A stretch of DNA of 51,264 nt from an uncultured Clostridia bacterium (GTDB lineage Bacteria; Bacillota; Clostridia; Oscillospirales; Acutalibacteraceae), in NCBI GenBank assembly GCA_938034875.1, contig CALHND010000011.1:1-51264 (forward strand), in the 5' to 3' direction. The position numbers and the translations under genes are program-made. The notes under the pieces were generated by a model. It was not told the DNA's origin, did no database searches, and saw only the letters and a program-made list of their open reading frames with translations. Each line of letters starts with the position of its first letter. Position 1 is the stretch's first letter. Of this stretch, positions 50,030 to 51,264 are shown in pieces.

Positions 50030-50815
50030 ATGCCAGATTTTATAAGATTTGACGCACAAGAATCTGCGGTTATAGGCGCTTCTATTGCAGAGGATGACGC
50101 TTGCCGACTTATTTACATTACCAACGGTAACGGTACAATGACCGCCGGAGATAAGATCATTTCCTTTGGAAGCAGTGATGTTTTCATTCTGCCGCCGAAA
50201 ACAAGACTTGAAATAGAGTCAAATGGCGGATACAAACGCATCATGTTCCGAATTAAAAACACCGATGCAACAGGTCAGTTTGAAAACACCATTATAGCCC
50301 GCGACAACCATATGCGTGATGTTTATACCATGCTTATGATGCTTCAGCGTGAATGTGTATCTGACATTCCTGCTCATGCAGAGTATATAAGCCGTCTCGT
50401 GCAACTTGTTTTTTTGTTGATTTCAACGCTTAGTATACAAGAATCTGATCGTCCATATGTTGAGCGAATCGAAAGGTTACTCGTAAACAATGTGGAAAAT
50501 TCGGCGTTTGAACTAGACTCTATTTATTCAACCGCACCACAATTTACAAAAGATTATGTAAGACGAATTTTTAAACAAAAGACGGGTTATACCCCTAAAT
50601 TATATTTAAACAGACAACGCATTGAAAAAGCCAAAGAGATGCTTTCTGACACGGATAATAATTATAATGTAAAAATTACTGCTGCCGCCTGCGGATTTAA
50701 TGACCAGTATTATTTTTCGCGCATGTTTAAACAAATGACCGGATTTTCGCCGGCACAGTGGAAAAAACGCTCTCATTTTTCACAATTGAACAAAAAAAAC
50801 AGTGAAAGAAACTAA
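50030..50815 (+). CDS. AraC-family transcriptional regulator
   Basis: 261 residues. An N-terminal cupin-like sensor (about 5-95, LIYITNGNGTMTAGDKIISF) and a C-terminal double helix-turn-helix (about 150-250) ending in the family signature ITAAACGFNDQYYFSRMFKQ followed by TGFSPAQWKK. It would sense a sugar released from the polymer and activate the divergent propeller operon and perhaps the import operon. Start ATG with GGGAGG 7 bases upstream. The gene is transcribed away from the propellers. Confidence 0.92.
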   Translation: MPDFIRFDAQESAVIGASIAEDDACRLIYITNGNGTMTAGDKIISFGSSDVFILPPKTRLEIESNGGYKRIMFRIKNTDATGQFENTIIARDNHMRDVYTMLMMLQRECVSDIPAHAEYISRLVQLVFLLISTLSIQESDRPYVERIERLLVNNVENSAFELDSIYSTAPQFTKDYVRRIFKQKTGYTPKLYLNRQRIEKAKEMLSDTDNNYNVKITAAACGFNDQYYFSRMFKQMTGFSPAQWKKRSHFSQLNKKNSERN

Positions 50816-50953
50816 TAGCAAAATTTAAGATTTGATAAAATATTCGTTAGCTTTGTATAAAACCCAAAACAATATTTGGTGCTTTTGTAAATGGCTATTT
50901 TTAGGTAAAAAGATTATAATTATTATGCAGTCTATATTGAAAGGAACAATCAA

Positions 50954-51264
50954 ATGAAAAGAGTCTCATCACTAATTCTTACACTTATTATTATTATCGG
51001 GATGTTCAGTTGTGTTTCAACAACCGTTTCCGCCGAGCAAGAAGTATGGAAATCGAGTTTCATTACCTCTGATTTTGTCGGCAACACCACCAATGTTTAC
51101 TCCAACAAATTTTTTGCAACTGACAAATCTACAGGCATTTCAGAAATAACTAGCACGCGTTCGTTTAACTTAACAAACGGTTTTGGTGTAGCAGCTAATC
51201 TGACCATGTCTAACAGTACCGCATCATATTTAGGCGAATACTGTGCTATGAAGGTCGGTAATGT
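50954..51264 (+). CDS. secreted protein, N-terminal part (cut by window edge)
   Basis: The first 103 codons are visible. A signal peptide (MKRVSSLILTLIIIIGMFSC, then VSTTVSA as probable cleavage site) precedes a Ser/Thr/Asn-rich beta-type sequence (SSFITSDFVGNTTNVYSNKF, FNLTNGFGVAANLTMS). That suggests the start of an extracellular carbohydrate-active or LamG-like module. The frame is open at the right edge. Start ATG with AAAGGA 8 bases upstream. It follows the AraC gene by 138 bases, a gap with a TATAAT (50924 region) lacking a good -35. Confidence 0.75.
   Translation, partial: MKRVSSLILTLIIIIGMFSCVSTTVSAEQEVWKSSFITSDFVGNTTNVYSNKFFATDKSTGISEITSTRSFNLTNGFGVAANLTMSNSTASYLGEYCAMKVGN

Overview
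The window looks like chromosome from a spore-forming, low-to-mid GC Clostridia bacterium, most likely an Oscillospiraceae/Ruminococcaceae-type anaerobe. The reasons are sporulation genes (spoIIID, a spoIIQ-type M23 protein, spoIID, the spoIIIJ-family yidC with jag), Gram-positive Shine-Dalgarno sites with frequent TTG/GTG starts, a T-box leader on hisS, and a large sugar-import locus. No rRNA, tRNA, CRISPR array, prophage or insertion sequence was seen.

Layout. Positions 1-4.4 kb hold a leftward promoter for a gene off the edge, a small membrane-anchored protein, an LtaS-like phosphoglycerol transferase/sulfatase, an SPFH (band 7) membrane protein coupled to a ribbon-helix-helix protein, and spoIIID behind a very good sigma-E promoter. 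From 4.4 to 16.7 kb everything is leftward: zapA-U32 peptidase-maf, then mreB-mreC-mreD-PBP2, then minD-mgsA, then a His-specific T-box controlling hisS-aspS. From 16.9 to 19.7 kb, rightward, are a left-handed beta-helix protein, a lipoprotein with Ig-like and CAP domains, and the M23 spoIIQ candidate. From 22.8 to 20.0 kb, leftward, is rpmH-rnpA-yidD-yidC-jag, without the dnaA that usually adjoins it. Then come spoIID (leftward), citrate synthase with an unknown membrane protein carrying 11-residue acidic repeats, a CaCA-family antiporter, hemW with an unknown anchored protein, and a 59-residue small protein.

From 29.5 kb to the right edge is one carbohydrate-use locus. Leftward from about 49.9 kb are three tandem paralogous Asp-box beta-propeller proteins of GH74 type (one cytoplasmic, two lipoproteins). 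They are followed by a sugar-binding lipoprotein, a 1057-residue binding protein with two added carbohydrate-binding-like domains, a permease pair, an NHL-propeller/TPR membrane protein, a Yip1-like membrane protein, a DUF5696-like secreted protein and a second permease pair. A divergent AraC-family regulator sits at the head, followed by a secreted protein cut by the window edge. No ABC ATPase is encoded, so a shared MsmX-type ATPase elsewhere is implied. A plausible reading is surface binding and cleavage of a plant-type polysaccharide, import of oligosaccharides by two permease pairs and intracellular cleavage, all under the AraC protein; the substrate is not known from sequence.

The most interesting points are the propeller triplet with its import and envelope genes, phased TGAAC repeats around the divergent araC promoters, a methylglyoxal synthase homologue lacking two catalytic aspartates, a YidC lacking its conserved intramembrane arginine, and orphan minD.
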